DNA from: Trigonopsis variabilis
Lineage: Eukaryota > Ascomycota > Trigonopsidomycetes > Trigonopsidales > Trigonopsidaceae
Reading direction: 5' to 3'
Length of the DNA: 64,000 nucleotides
Assembly: GCA_003707065.3 (NCBI GenBank)
Contig: PPXM03000001.1
Span: 496,001-560,000, forward strand
The position numbers were made by a program, and so were the translations under genes. Positions 32,571 through 44,500 of the stretch are shown here, one piece after another. The notes beneath the pieces are model-generated. The model searched no databases. It worked only from the letters and a program-made list of their open reading frames with translations, and had not been told where the DNA came from. The number at the start of each line of letters is the position of its first letter. Positions within the stretch are counted from its first letter, which is position 1.

Positions 32571-35141
32571 ATGGATAGCCGGGTAAAACAGGATATCAAA
32601 GAGAAATTCTGTTATGGAGCCAACAAGTAAGTGAAATAAATGACAACCTAATGTATTAGTAAGGTGTCGTGGTCTCGATCAGGATTAATTGCGTATATTC
32701 AAGATGACCGGGACCTACAAGGCAATTGTCGAGTATGTACGACCTATATGGAAACATTGAATGGAGAGGGCTGGTCATTGGCTCCTTCAACTCCAATCAA
32801 GGATCTGAATGGGAATATCCCACTAATATGTCTTGGCTGGAGTATGCTCGGGACAGATTTGATATGCGCCGATGTATTTGGCAGGATTCATATTTATTAC
32901 TTCTCTTCCATACAAGCTCCCACGGTCTGTATCTATCGGTCCAGTGCCCTAGGCGAAGATGACATGGAATCTTTGGTTATGCTTCAATGGCTCAGTAGTG
33001 AGAAACCTATCTACGTTGGCAATATGGCCAATAGAAATGGACCCAAATATGACTATATAATTCAACAGACCCGGCCTAGCAGACCAACCCATCCGCCAAA
33101 CATCCGACAGGCTGTCCTTGGTATCACTCAAAATGGCAAGATCAAGCTGTGGTACCAGACCGATATGAAATACAGAGAAATCTCCCAGCCTCTCGATCCC
33201 GACCTGACATGCCAAGATTTTTTTTCCAATGCCACCTTTGACAACTTATCAAACGACAACTGTCTTGTCATTGTTGCCTATGCCCCTGTGACTTCCCGCC
33301 TGCTGATGTATAAACTGATCATTAACTGGGCAGGCACATCATCAAGTCAATCATCTGGCTCACCTCAATCTCAAGATGGGGTCAGTTTTCAAATATCCAG
33401 GCTCTACTCCGCCCACTTCACTGTTCTAGATGCGTACTCTCTCAGTCATCTCGAACTGATTTCTTCTTTACCTCCTCAAAACAACCTGGTTCTGTTATCT
33501 GTTCTCTCAAATGACAGTCATTCAGTCATCCAACGTCATGAGGTCTCAAATTTTACTCCTTCAATTCACCCCAATCTCGATCAACTTAGTCACGGGGCTA
33601 AGTCTCCTAATGAAACTATGATCTCCCTGACAGCGAGAGACCCACTTCGTTGTTCAGCCTTGCTTTCCAAAATCGAAATTCCGCCTTACGAAAAGTTCAT
33701 TGTTATCACCTACTCTAATGGAGATATTGAGTTGAGAGATCGAAATAGCCTCCAACTCTCATTTTCTCAGTATCCACCGGAGTCTATCGTCACTTTTTTT
33801 GACGTTGGATTTTCCGTCCCCAAGATTGCTAATACCAGAAATATCACCCTTTCTCCTAATTTGGTCTGCTTTGTTGTTTATAATGATGATGATGATGAAA
33901 TGCTGCAGTTATATAGGCTGATTAGAGAGCAGCCATCAAACGATGATATACCTATTGTTGCGACTGCCATGGGGCTTCGACATTCAATTGCCTGTTTCAA
34001 AAACTCATTTAGTGACGATCTTATCTACACCATGTCTCAGCTTATTACAAAAAGTCACAGTAATTTTCTAGATAAGGTCTTTATGGAATGCCATAAAGGT
34101 CTAACATTCTCAATTGATATTCAGAGAGATGCTCAGGTTGACAAATTGATGGTCAATCCTGCCTTGCAACGATTAGTAAGCTTGCAAGTTGCTTTAGGAA
34201 CAAGAGCTCAATGGAGCCGCCCGCTCAGTGGGAGGGTTGCTTGGGGCCTACAAAATCTCCGTCATTTTGCGTTCGCCCTAACGTTTACTTTGCGAGCAGC
34301 TCAAGTCCAAAAACAGACCAACTTATCGGAAGGAGAAGCCAGGGCCGCTAACATAACTTGTATGTTGGGACTCATTCGTTGGTGCGTTGATTTTATTTGC
34401 TTTCTCGTGCAAGAAATTTTCCCGCACGTTCATGATCCCGAGTATTTCTTTCAACCAGACATGTCAAGTGTGGCTTTGGCTTTGTTGCTGGGCTCCGTTC
34501 CTCGAATTTTTCTTCTCTATGCAGTACGAGGAATCCGAGGCCTCGAGCAAACGATTGAACGTCATGCTGAAAAGGAAAATAATCCCCAAGGGCCGGTCGT
34601 TCAAGCTCGAAATTCCCTTCGAGCTATAGTCCAAGCAAGCCCGATACCCCTGGAGTTCTTTGAGAAGTTTACCAACGAGATTGATCGTTACGTGAAAGCC
34701 ATTTATGCCAATAGCAAGGAATCCGCATCCTTAGAATACAGCCTTCTTTTCCGGGGGAATGTTGGACGTGAGTTGCGACCGGTTGTCTCCCGCATCAATC
34801 AGCTTTTTGCTGAACGGCTTCTTGATGAGATTGACCTGATAAATACATTCTTCTATGACACCGTTTGGTTGGGACTTGATAGCGTCGGTCCCCGATACCT
34901 GGCTTCTCGGCAAAGGATAGATGGATTGCGTAAGGTCATTCTGCCTTCTAAGCTGCCCCGAGAGCGGGGACGAATCTGTCTTCGATGTGGTTCTATATAT
35001 GCAATAGAAGAGCAGATCTCCCGCCCTGTCAATGGGGAGAATCGCTTCCCACAGACTTGGACAATGGCTTTCCAGAAAACATGTCTTTGCGGAAGCCCAT
35101 GGACACGAGTTGCGATAGTAGATGGAAAAGTCATACGATAG
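32571..35141 (+). CDS. MED16: Mediator tail subunit Med16 (2 exons)
   Basis: Model: 32571-32626 joined to 32660-35141; 845 residues. The 33-nt intron starts GTAAGT and ends TTAG with a CTAAT branch. The N terminus after splicing, NKVSWSRSGLIAYI, is the start of the beta-propeller: SWSxxGxIA is a typical first WD-like blade in Med16. Further blades include LTIPLICLGWSMLGTDL-type and ITQNGKIKLWYQ segments. A helical middle follows. The C-terminal block at about 786-830 has CLRCGSIYAIEE and CLCGSPWTRV, the zinc-binding module conserved in fungal Med16/Sin4. Med16 joins the Mediator tail module (Med2, Med3, Med15, Med5) to the middle and relays signals from activators and repressors. Confidence 0.85.
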
Positions 35142-35464
35142 ATTATCCTCCGAGGAGTGTCAGGTGAAGAGCCCTTTGTACGATATTACGATAGATATTG
35201 TTTACTGAAAGTCTTGTAAGAAAGAAGAGTAAGTAACCTTGAGTAAAAGGGTAGTCTCAGTAGTATTTTGCATCTTACTACCTCAGAGGCATAGGTTATA
35301 ATTTATGGGCTCTATTGGTCAGTCTGGGATACTATTCGATACTTCTAGTGCCAATTTGTTAATAACTTGTGCTAAGTTTAAGACTGTATCTGAGAGTGAG
35401 GTCGCGTTGTGTAGCGCGATAGGAAGTGCTTCTTCTCTTGTTTCCAGCAACCCTCCCAGTCGGC
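35142..35464. other. MED16-PRP5 intergenic region
   Basis: There are 323 bp between tandem plus-strand genes; no gene is seen. It should hold the MED16 3' end and the PRP5 promoter. Confidence 0.4.
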
Positions 35465-38415
35465 ATGCCCAGAGAGTATTCGCCGCGACGGCGTTCTCGG
35501 TCCCCTCGACGAGACGAAGATAGATCATATTATAGAAAAAGGTATGATAGAGGCCGTTCGTATCGCCATGAGCGCTCTGATGATGAAGATGGGCAACAGG
35601 ACCGCAGAAGAGGCCATGAGCGAAACCAAGATCGATATCGAGGTTCAGAGCGAACCGGTGAGAAGCAGAATGACCAAAGGAACAAGCCTCGTGGCCTTGA
35701 GGAAGTGAGTGCAAAGAAACGAAGGAGTCGATGGGATAAAACGCCAGCAGAGGAGCAGATGAGTGACACGTCGTCTGATCTGATGCAGAAATCCCAAGAA
35801 TCCCGACATGCTGCTGATTCGAAGGAAGTGAGTGAAGATCGTAATGAAGCTGAGAAAGGTACATCCACTGAAAGAGAAAGCGGGGATCAAAAAGTTGACG
35901 CCGATCTCAAGAGTGAGCCTAAAGTTTTGACTGGGTTTAAGAAGGTTGGCTCTGGCGGAAAAAATGGAGAGAGATCTCAGGCTGAGATTGAACGCCAGAA
36001 GCGACTGGAGAAGTTGGAGAAGTGGAAAAGACAGAAACTTGCCAAATCAGGAGGCCTACCTCAGATTAAATTACAGATAGGAGGAAAGCCAAAGGAGCCT
36101 CTGGAAAATGAAACTACTAAAGTAGTCAAGAAGCCCAGGCTTGGTTTTAGCGATGATGAAGACGGTCAGGACGATCGACCGAGAAGAAAGCTAAGGCTCT
36201 TACCAAGAGGGGGCGACGAACTCGATAAAAAAGGTGAGGATGACCAAAGCTACGATGAAGATCAACTTGACACTATACTTAGAAATATGGATCAGTCGAC
36301 GATTAGTGAGAATAATTCAAGTCATTTGGCGGAGAAGGTCATGCTCGATGAGGAAGACTCCTCATATGGTCGTGCTCTAGGGACCGAAGAACTCGATGAG
36401 GATGTATTGGAACCGGAAGCTGTATTATCGTTGGTGAACCAAAAGAAAAAGAACCTGATTGCTGTTGATCATTCGAAAATTGAATATAAACCGTTTAGGA
36501 AGAACTTCTTCCATGAGCCCTCAGAAATGGCCTCAATGACCGAAAAGGAAGTAGACGAGCTGCGATTGGAGTTGGATGGAATAAAGATTCGGGGTCTAAA
36601 TTGTCCTAAGCCCGTTCAGAAATGGACACAATTTGGACTGCCTGCTCCTACAATGGGGGTTATTAATCGGTTAGGGTACGAGAAGCCGACTGCAATTCAG
36701 GCGCAGGCTATCCCTTGTATCATGTCAGGCCGCGATGTCATTGCAGTTGCCAAGACTGGAAGTGGTAAGACCATTGCTTACCTATTACCTCTCTTCCGAC
36801 AGATTAAAGATCAGAGGCCATTGCAAGCCATGGAAGGACCCATGGCTCTTGTTTTGACACCAACAAGAGAACTCGCCGTCCAGGTCTTTAAGGAATGCAA
36901 GCCTTTCCTCAAGGCGTTAAATCTTAGAGTGAGTGTTACTTTGGCTTAACTTTTGATTAACTTCAGGCTGTTTGTGCATATGGAGGTGCCCCAATCAAAG
37001 ATCAAATTGCTGAATTTAAACGCGGTGCAGAGGTCGTGGTTTGTACTCCTGGACGTATGATTGATATCTTGGCAGCTAACAATGGGCGAGTTACCAATCT
37101 TCGCCGAGTGACTTTTCTAGTTGTCGACGAAGCGGATCGAATGTTTGATATGGGGTTTGAGCCTCAAGTGATGAAGATTATCCAAAATATCCGTCCTGAT
37201 AGACAGACCGTTCTATTTTCAGCAACCTTCCCTAGGGCTATGGAGAATCTGGCTAAAAAGATCCTACACAAACCTCTCGAGATAGTAGTTGGAGCTCGAA
37301 GCGTTGTAGCTCCGGAAATTACTCAGGTGGTTGAAGTTAGAAACGAAAATACCAAGTTTGTGAGAGTGCTTGAGTTACTGGGAGATCTTTATAACCGAGA
37401 GTCCGATGCTCGGACTCTGATATTTGTTGATCGGCAAGAACACGCTGATAGTCTACTAAAAGATCTGCTTTCTCGTGGCTATCCTTGCATGTCGCTTCAT
37501 GGAGGCAAGGATCAGCTGGATCGGGATTCGACAATTCAAGACTTCAAAAGCGGCGTCATTCAGATTCTCATTGCAACATCAGTGGCAGCTCGTGGTCTTG
37601 ACGTTAAGCAGCTCAAATTGGTCATCAATTACGATTGTCCTAATCATTTAGAAGACTATGTCCATCGTGTAGGTAGGACAGGACGTGCTGGTAACACGGG
37701 CACTGCTGTGACTTTTATCACTCCGGAACAAAATTCTGGTGCCTTTGCAGTGTCTAAAGCTCTCAAATTTTCTCAGCAACCCGTTCCCGAGGCTGTTGCC
37801 AAGATTGCTGATGAGTTTTATGAAAAGTTACAAGCGGGTAAGGTCACTATGGGCTCTGGATTTGGTGGTAAGGGCCTCGAGCGATTAGATGAGGAGAGAA
37901 ATCTGACCAGGCGACGAGAAAAGCGTGCTTACGGTGGGGATGATGTGTCTGATGACGAGGAGGAAAAGAAAAAGACCAATGAAAGCACTCCTGCTGCCGC
38001 AGCGGCCTCCAAAACAGAAGAGGAGGCCCAATTCGATAGCAAGTTCGGCGCTACTAAGATCGTCTCAGGACATGCTCCTGAGAATCACGGACCGGATAGC
38101 GGTGCTTGGCATGCGATCATTGAGATCAACGATTTTCCCCAGAAAGCGCGTTGGGCAGTCCTCAACAGAGGAAACGTAACTAAAATCAATGAAATGTCAG
38201 GTGCGTCGATCACTCAGAAAGGCATCATCTATAAACCTGGCGAACAGGTTCCTCCTGGGGGTGAACCGAAATTGTACTTACTCGTCGAAGGGGAAAGCGA
38301 GCTGTCTGTGGATGTTGCTGTTCGAGAGCTCAAACGAATTCTATCAGCAGCTATCCTTTCCCAGGCAGAAACTGATAGCCGCTTTGGGGGATCAGGAAGG
38401 TATTCGGTTGTTTAA
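35465..38415 (+). CDS. PRP5: DEAD-box RNA helicase Prp5/DDX46 (2 exons)
   Basis: Model: 35465-36928 joined to 36967-38415; 970 residues (human DDX46 1031). The 38-nt intron is GTGAGT...TTCAG and restores [20 protein letters not shown]. Residues 1-110 are rich in Arg-Ser and Arg-Asp ([16 protein letters not shown]-like); then come acidic and Lys-rich segments. A DPLD-type motif, which in Prp5 contacts SF3b, was not clearly seen. The helicase core has Q motif [22 protein letters not shown] near 430, [22 protein letters not shown] near 543, SATFP near 573 and [10 protein letters not shown] near 720. A KH-like C-terminal domain follows ([18 protein letters not shown]). Prp5 proofreads the branch-site/U2 duplex and lets U2 snRNP join the intron. 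The start is the first ATG before the RS-like region. Confidence 0.92.
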
Positions 38416-38970
38416 TCTTGTATCATATCCAGGTATGTTAGCTAGTGTTTGTTTTCTTCTTGCTTTTAAAATTGTACATCATTCTGCTCACTTAGTAACT
38501 GAAGAGGCCTTTTGGCAACTGTGCCTCCTAGTATCTTTTTTTTTTAAAAAAGCTTCGGTATCCAATACCCCAAATAGCTACAGAACGATTAGAGGTCTAC
38601 AAGGGAACCAATAATAAAGCCGCGAAAACCCCTTGACGATTGACCCTATGGGGACAGTATTTGTATTGCAACCAAAATCCCTGCAGTTACATTATCCGTC
38701 ATCTATTGAAGATGGTTTCGAAGCCGTTCCAGGTAGTTTTTATTCGCACTTGGTATTTCTTAGCTACAAGATATTAAGGGAAAAAGGCCAAACTAGTCTG
38801 AAAAAACCCACTAAATTAAGAGTGTGCACGCAAAATTCAGGCCAAAACTTTTTCGTACTATCTCTCTATTGTTATACACACATTAAGTAGGGTGGTGCGA
38901 AGATTACATAATAATATTAGGCAAATATTTGTCAAAAAAGGTAGCCCATTATTCTTAGTAAGATCTGCAC
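38416..38970. other. PRP5 to tRNA-Pro intergenic region
   Basis: There are 555 bp of PRP5 3' region and tRNA 5' flank. Short open frames here show no family resemblance. Confidence 0.4.
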
Positions 38971-39059
38971 GGCTCGATGGTTTAGTGGTATAATTCTCGC
39001 TTAGGGTCAACTCTGAGTGAATTTGCGAGAGGTCCCGGGTTCAATTCCCGGTCGAGCCC
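38971..39059 (+). tRNA. tRNA-Pro (AGG) with a 17-nt intron
   Basis: The cloverleaf folds by hand. The acceptor stem GGCTCGA pairs perfectly with TCGAGCC and the discriminator is C. The D arm holds GGTTTAGTGGTA. The anticodon stem CTCGC/GCGAG flanks TTAGGG...T, giving anticodon AGG. The T arm is CCGGG-TTCAATT-CCCGG. The intron, 39007-39023, lies one base 3' of the anticodon, the canonical position for nuclear tRNA introns. Mature length is 72 nt before CCA, which is not encoded. The A box (TGGTTTAGTGG) and B box (GGTTCAATTCC) are intact, and a run of seven T follows for polymerase III termination. The decoded amino acid is proline, by anticodon and by likeness to yeast tRNA-Pro(AGG). Confidence 0.95.
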
Positions 39060-39066
39060 TTTTTTT
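39060..39066 (+). terminator. RNA polymerase III terminator (T7)
   Basis: Seven consecutive T follow the discriminator base of the tRNA directly. Confidence 0.85.
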
Positions 39067-39193
39067 GTCCTTAGTTCCTTAATCCTTTCAAGGAGATTGT
39101 TATGTTTTTTTTCTTCATCGTTTCTAAAGAACCAACTGGACAACTTCCTACTGCCTTTGGATGGGTTACAGTCACTGCCTGGGCTATAATTAT

Positions 39194-40969
39194 TTACATG
39201 AAAAGATCATCGTCACTTAAGTTACATAGCGATACCATGGTATCAGGGCGGGCTCGAGGACGACAGCATGACCTCCTTATTATTGGAACAGCAGGAGACG
39301 AGTATAGCCCATGCACATCTCTTAATTTCTCAAGAGAGAGTTCGTCCATGTCTGACTCAAGAGCCAGATCCGGACGTGGCTTCATGCGAGACTGTGAATG
39401 GGTTTTGATTCGCTTTGAGTGTGAAACCGGAAAAGGAGAATAGGAGTGTTTTCTATCCATGTAGCATTGCGTTATGGGCGAGTAGAGATCTGTGCTCTCG
39501 AGGGAAGACGACAAAGATGACGAGAGTTGAGCGCTCGAAGCGATCATATCAGGGTATGATGGAGGAGGTTGCAACTGTTTGAGCAGCATTATGGGGGAAG
39601 AGTCAGTCATTAATGTCGGATCGACACTGTCAGACGGTGTCGATACAGAATCCAGCTGAGATTTGAGGTCTTCCAATATGTGGTCCTCTGGACCTGTCAA
39701 AGAAGAAACCAAGAGTTGGGAATCATCCATGATATATTTGGCTAAAGCAATTAAGGGTGGAGAAGATGATGATAACAAAGCTGACATGATGGCGGAGAAG
39801 AGCTCGAAGGAATAGATAGAGGAAGACAAAGTAATCCAGCCCGGCCCGGTGACCAAGAACCGGATAAGAGACGAAGATAAAGTTTCTTCCTTATAGATTG
39901 AGTTTAGAAATAACAAGAAGTAGAGAATGTTCAACATGGAGGCTTCTCGAGGTATCACGGTGAGTAGATCAGGAAGAAAAGATGAACAAGAAGGCGAGTT
40001 AATTAGTACTTTTATGGTCCAAATGAGATTTTCTGATATAAAGCGCAATTCAATCGAGGAATAAGGCCCGTTGTGACAGCGGCTGTGGGATTCCAGCAAA
40101 CGGAGCAAGCACTGACACTGCATAGGGCAAAATGATGCATAAAACTTCGAAGACGGGGCTATCTCTTCAACAGAAAAAGAGCAAAAGTGTCGACTTAAGA
40201 GTTCAACAATGGCATGAGAGAGGCGTCTAGGAGGTAGCTTGAGCAGGAGCTTCGATAGAAGAAGCTCACGAGATCTCACTTGTAGTTTTTCAGGTAGCTC
40301 GGGAGCTCGCATATAAGATGTTAGGAAAAGCTCTGCCAGCTCATCAGCCCCTCTCCCAAGGCAGAACTCAGCCAAAGGCAAGAATAATTCATGGAAGCGT
40401 TTGGCATCGTCACAAAGGATATGTGTTACAAACCCGAGGCAAATAAATCGTGTATAATGTGTTACCACATCGCTGCACTCTAGCCACTGATCATACCCGG
40501 AATTTCGGTATGTCTTTGACATGCAATAGCCAACGCGAAGACAGCTTGTCCGCTTCAAGCCACCAAGCACCGAAGATGGAACAAATGTTTTATGAAAGAG
40601 GCGGCAAAACAAGTCCTTGACTGCAGCGTAATGAATAGAAAGCCGAGATTGACTCTCAGTTTCAGAAATTGTGGGACGAACAGTGGCAGACTTCCCACCT
40701 TGTTTATTCGTAACTCCCAAATCATTGTCATCGAATGATTCCAATATATCCCAGTGTTTTGTTTTTTCACTTCTAACGAGTGACCTGTTATAGGTCTGAA
40801 TTGCCCTTTTTTTGATGGTTCTGACTTCTTGTCGCAAAAGACTTGGATGACTTTCCAGAATTGTTGTTAGAGAATTGATCTGTGCCAGAATCGGTCGTAA
40901 AGCTCTGTGACATTGGCCTAGAGTCCATGAAATTGAATCTCCGTGCGCATCTTTCAGAGTCTCGTCCAT
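39194..40969 (-). CDS. Unrecognised Leu/Ser-rich helical protein, about 591 residues
   Basis: The frame is open from about 41023; the first ATG in it is at 40969 (MDETLKDAHGDSISW), giving 591 residues. A spliced upstream exon cannot be excluded, since the frame stays open for 18 codons above this ATG. The first 450 residues look alpha-helical and Leu-rich (LPLAEFCLGRGADELAELFL, RSRELLLSKLLLKLPPRRL), suggesting a repeat or scaffold fold. The last 140 are Ser/Pro-rich and disordered with a basic SHSKRIKTHSQ patch, ending NLSDDDLFM. There is no signal peptide, membrane segment or catalytic motif. I do not recognise the family. It lies 135 bp from tRNA-Pro and is followed upstream by CLU1 on the same strand. 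Confidence 0.6.
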   Translation of the reverse strand: MDETLKDAHGDSISWTLGQCHRALRPILAQINSLTTILESHPSLLRQEVRTIKKRAIQTYNRSLVRSEKTKHWDILESFDDNDLGVTNKQGGKSATVRPTISETESQSRLSIHYAAVKDLFCRLFHKTFVPSSVLGGLKRTSCLRVGYCMSKTYRNSGYDQWLECSDVVTHYTRFICLGFVTHILCDDAKRFHELFLPLAEFCLGRGADELAELFLTSYMRAPELPEKLQVRSRELLLSKLLLKLPPRRLSHAIVELLSRHFCSFSVEEIAPSSKFYASFCPMQCQCLLRLLESHSRCHNGPYSSIELRFISENLIWTIKVLINSPSCSSFLPDLLTVIPREASMLNILYFLLFLNSIYKEETLSSSLIRFLVTGPGWITLSSSIYSFELFSAIMSALLSSSSPPLIALAKYIMDDSQLLVSSLTGPEDHILEDLKSQLDSVSTPSDSVDPTLMTDSSPIMLLKQLQPPPSYPDMIASSAQLSSSLSSSLESTDLYSPITQCYMDRKHSYSPFPVSHSKRIKTHSQSRMKPRPDLALESDMDELSLEKLRDVHGLYSSPAVPIIRRSCCRPRARPDTMVSLCNLSDDDLFM

Positions 40970-41559
40970 GTCCCAATACTGTTGTCGATGGTTGGGAGTA
41001 AATAGGGCGGTTGTCAAGGGCAATCAGCGGACCTTCTGGCCTCTAACGATGGCATACCAAAATGTCAATCTATATTAGTCCCAAGCATGTAAGTCAGTCA
41101 TGTAACATAGTACTTCTGTGGTATCCGCGCTTCGGTCTGGATTCTAACTTATTATCCGTCATAGGGACATTTTAAAATTCATGCCATCCATTGGATATAT
41201 GACAAGTACAGATATTTGAGCAGATGATTTGGATATGGAACTGGGAGCTCCTATTGTAGTATTCCTGTAAGTTGTCTCTTAGGATATTGTTGTATGTGGC
41301 CAGCAAGGCTGTTTCTCTACTAGTCATTTCAGGATGTGGACTCTTTCTTGAATCGCAGGATGGACAATGAGATAATCAATCCAGCAGAAAGTCCCCCTTT
41401 TGCACAAAACCAAGAATCATAAAAGACAGACACTACGACTGGTGCAGAAAACGATCAAAGTAGAGACCGTTGAGACTGAGACTGCGAAGACAGTTCTCGT
41501 AATGATTCTACATATATAGATATTTACAAGTGGCCAGATATTATATTATGTACAAATAC
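40970..41559. other. Region between unrecognised gene and CLU1
   Basis: There are 590 bp upstream of the unrecognised gene and downstream of CLU1, both on the minus strand. A short first exon of the former could lie here, but no splice pair with normal donor sequence could be supported. Confidence 0.35.
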
Positions 41560-44500
41560 CTACTTTCCGGCCTTTTTCTTGTGTGAGTGTTTCTTCTTGC
41601 TCGGAGCAACCGTGGCAGGAGCATCAGCACCATTGATGTACTCAATCAGCTCATCGATGGAGCGATCGCCGATGTTTTCCAGAGGCTTTTGGGCCTGTTT
41701 CTGCTGCAGCTGCGGGTGTACAGAGGCTGAAGAAGATGGCATTGGAACAGGTTGAGTCTCCAGGGCCATTCCACCACTCAATTGTAGACGTCTGCGATTT
41801 CTAGTTTGCAGATCGCGAGCCTGCTTCGCCATACTCACGGCATTAGTTGTCAATTGGTTGAGCCATGCTTCGGCATCTCTGGTATTTTTATGGTCAGCTC
41901 CTAGATGCTTAAGGAAGATATCATAGGCGTCTCTCATCATATTGACAGATTCATGCGAATGATTGTTAAGTGCCATTGCTTGAGCCAGCTGGCTACTGAT
42001 GTTGGCAACGTTAAGGCTATCTTTTCCAAAAACCTTAACGGCAAGATCGTAGGATTTGTGGAACCAGGCTTCGGAATCCGAAAAGTCCTTGATCGATTGG
42101 AGCATGACTGCCGCATTGTTCAAAGTAGTAATCAGATCAGGATGGTCCGGAACAAAAGCCAAGTTCCAGTATTTTAGAGCATGGCTGATTGTGGCTAGTG
42201 CCTCAGAGGAATGACCACTAGAATGCTCAAGAAGACCCAAGTTAAGATACATTAAAATCGCGTCTACACTGTCCACACCTAGAGTGCGCTCAGCAATAAT
42301 GGTGGCTTTCTTTGATAATTCGATGGCCAGATCTTTGTCTCCCAGGCCGTTATAAATCATTGCCAGTTTGGAATAAGCTTGAGCAACATTCGGATGTACA
42401 ACTCCATAGATTTGCTCCTGCAATGATAGAGACTCAAGCAGCAGCTCTTTTCCGATATCTTCTTTACCCTGAAGAATTGTGAGCCTACCTGACTCCAAGG
42501 CTTCATCAGCCAACAGCGAGCGCGGTGCAGAGTCTTTGACTACAGGTAATACAGCCAACAAGTCGGAAATTTGGAGACCACAAGCCTTGGCGTTGTAGTT
42601 TTGCACCAGGAGGTCGTAATCTTTTTCTTTCCATTGAAGCCCAAGTCTAGTGGAGACTTCACGGAACAACGGTCCAGGTAGAATGTCGTTCATCCAACCA
42701 TCATCCAACGTATAGCGGAAGCGCAATAGCACCTGTTGTTTGATTTGCTGAGCCAGCGTTTCTGACTGGACCTCTGCAAAAGACAAGTCGGCACCGTCAT
42801 TTATGGATTTGATTGTGCTAGGGATGACGATAGAGGAAGCCTTACTTCCGCCAATCAATAAAGAGCAAAGATGGGTAACAGCAAATGGAATCAACCAAAA
42901 GTTTAATTTGCTCAAGTACTGTCCCAAAACGTGCTTAAATCCTCTGAAGATCATCTCTTGTTTCACTAAAGTCATGAAAGCTTGAGGTTTCCTGGCATGG
43001 GATTTATTTGCCGCTTGAGTCTCTAGTGTCTCAAGAATAAGACCTAAGTATCTCATGTTAATACCACGTTGGTGCAACGTTCTTGTCAAGTGAGCTCCAT
43101 CCAAGGGAGTATTGGTCGCCCCGGCTTCAATCTCAGTGAGATAATTGACAATCAAAGATTGAGTGACAAATCGGTTCAGCTGAATAACCTGTTGACGATC
43201 TTTTTCATACTCATATTTGTCTTGTTGCGACGAACCTTCCGGAGGAGCGATCGTCGAGACATCTGGATTCAAGGTGAACATAGTTGGGTCGATCTTGATC
43301 TTGTCCGTGAAGTCAATATCCTCTTTATTACCTTTAGCTTCCTCTTCCTCCTTGATTTTCTTCTGCTCGTCAATAATATAAGCCCTGACTTTGGATTTCC
43401 ACCATTCATCAACAGCCTCCAAGCGAACAAAGACCAGTTTATGGGGGTAAGAATCCTTCTCGTCGCCGCAGTGCTTTTCAAGGAATTCAAGATCAGGAGG
43501 TGCTAATCGATAAAGATCCAAGATATACCTGCGACCATCGGTTCCCTCGAGACCTTTGGTATCTATAGAAGTCTCAAGTCGTTTTTCCACTCCTTCTGAG
43601 TCCCAGACTTGATGGGCCTTCAGGTGAGCGGCCTCAGCGATTTTGTTCATCAAGGGCGCAAAGTCAGGCGAGTCATTTATGACATCTTGGCCATCGACCC
43701 CACCATAGACGATTTGATTGGACCCATCTTCCTTCTGACGGAAAATGCCCGGAACTGGGGATTGAGCAACCAGTCGGCGGCCACAGTAATCGATAATAGT
43801 AGTGGCCAGAGTATGGATACCGATCACGTCTAGTTGGCTGACGAATCTAACCCCGACAAGATCCTTTCCAACAGCCACTCGGGCCGCATCATCGCCACCT
43901 TCGTTGGTGAACACGCCGATTCCATCAGCTCCATAAGAATAGAAGATGCCAGCATGCATATAAATCTGAGCGTCTAAAGGCTCTGTAGGGTTAAGCGGCT
44001 GAACTTCTCCCTTGACGATGGCCACGGCGCCCTTAGCTGCGGCTTCGGAAAAATCAAAATTGAGCTTGTGCAACAGTCTTTCTCGGAGAACACGATCAGG
44101 AATAGTTTCAGTGCTCATTTCCCACGTAGCTTGAATATCCTCGTTCCAATCTCTATACCCCTCAGAAGTGTCGGGTCCATTAATGAGTAACGCCTCTTGA
44201 GCTCTACCTGCATCAGGTCGAGGAGGTTGGGGGGAATTAGCTAACCAAGGATTTGCCAAAAATGCGTTTGAAGGAGTAAAAGTAAGTAATGGATCTTTAG
44301 AAGATGCAGCCTTTTGTCTAGCTTCCAATTGGGCCTTGGCAGAACTGCTCAGTGCGGTAATTAAGCGAAGCAGTGAGTGATCTCTAAAGGCTTTGCCAGG
44401 AGTAGTTCTAGGGGTAGGATCAAACTTGGAATTTGTGCAATTGGAAACAAAAAAACCAGTTGCGTGGCCAGTGATGTGGTAGATCTCACCTTCGAGGGTG

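Noticed and set aside
35319-35890. Several minus-strand frames opposite the start of PRP5
   Set aside because: They are antisense to the Arg/Ser/Glu-rich PRP5 N terminus, which produces long open antisense frames by composition alone.
40970-41060. Upstream exon for the unrecognised 591-residue protein
   Set aside because: The only frame-closing splice would need a GTCCGC donor, unlike any other in the window.
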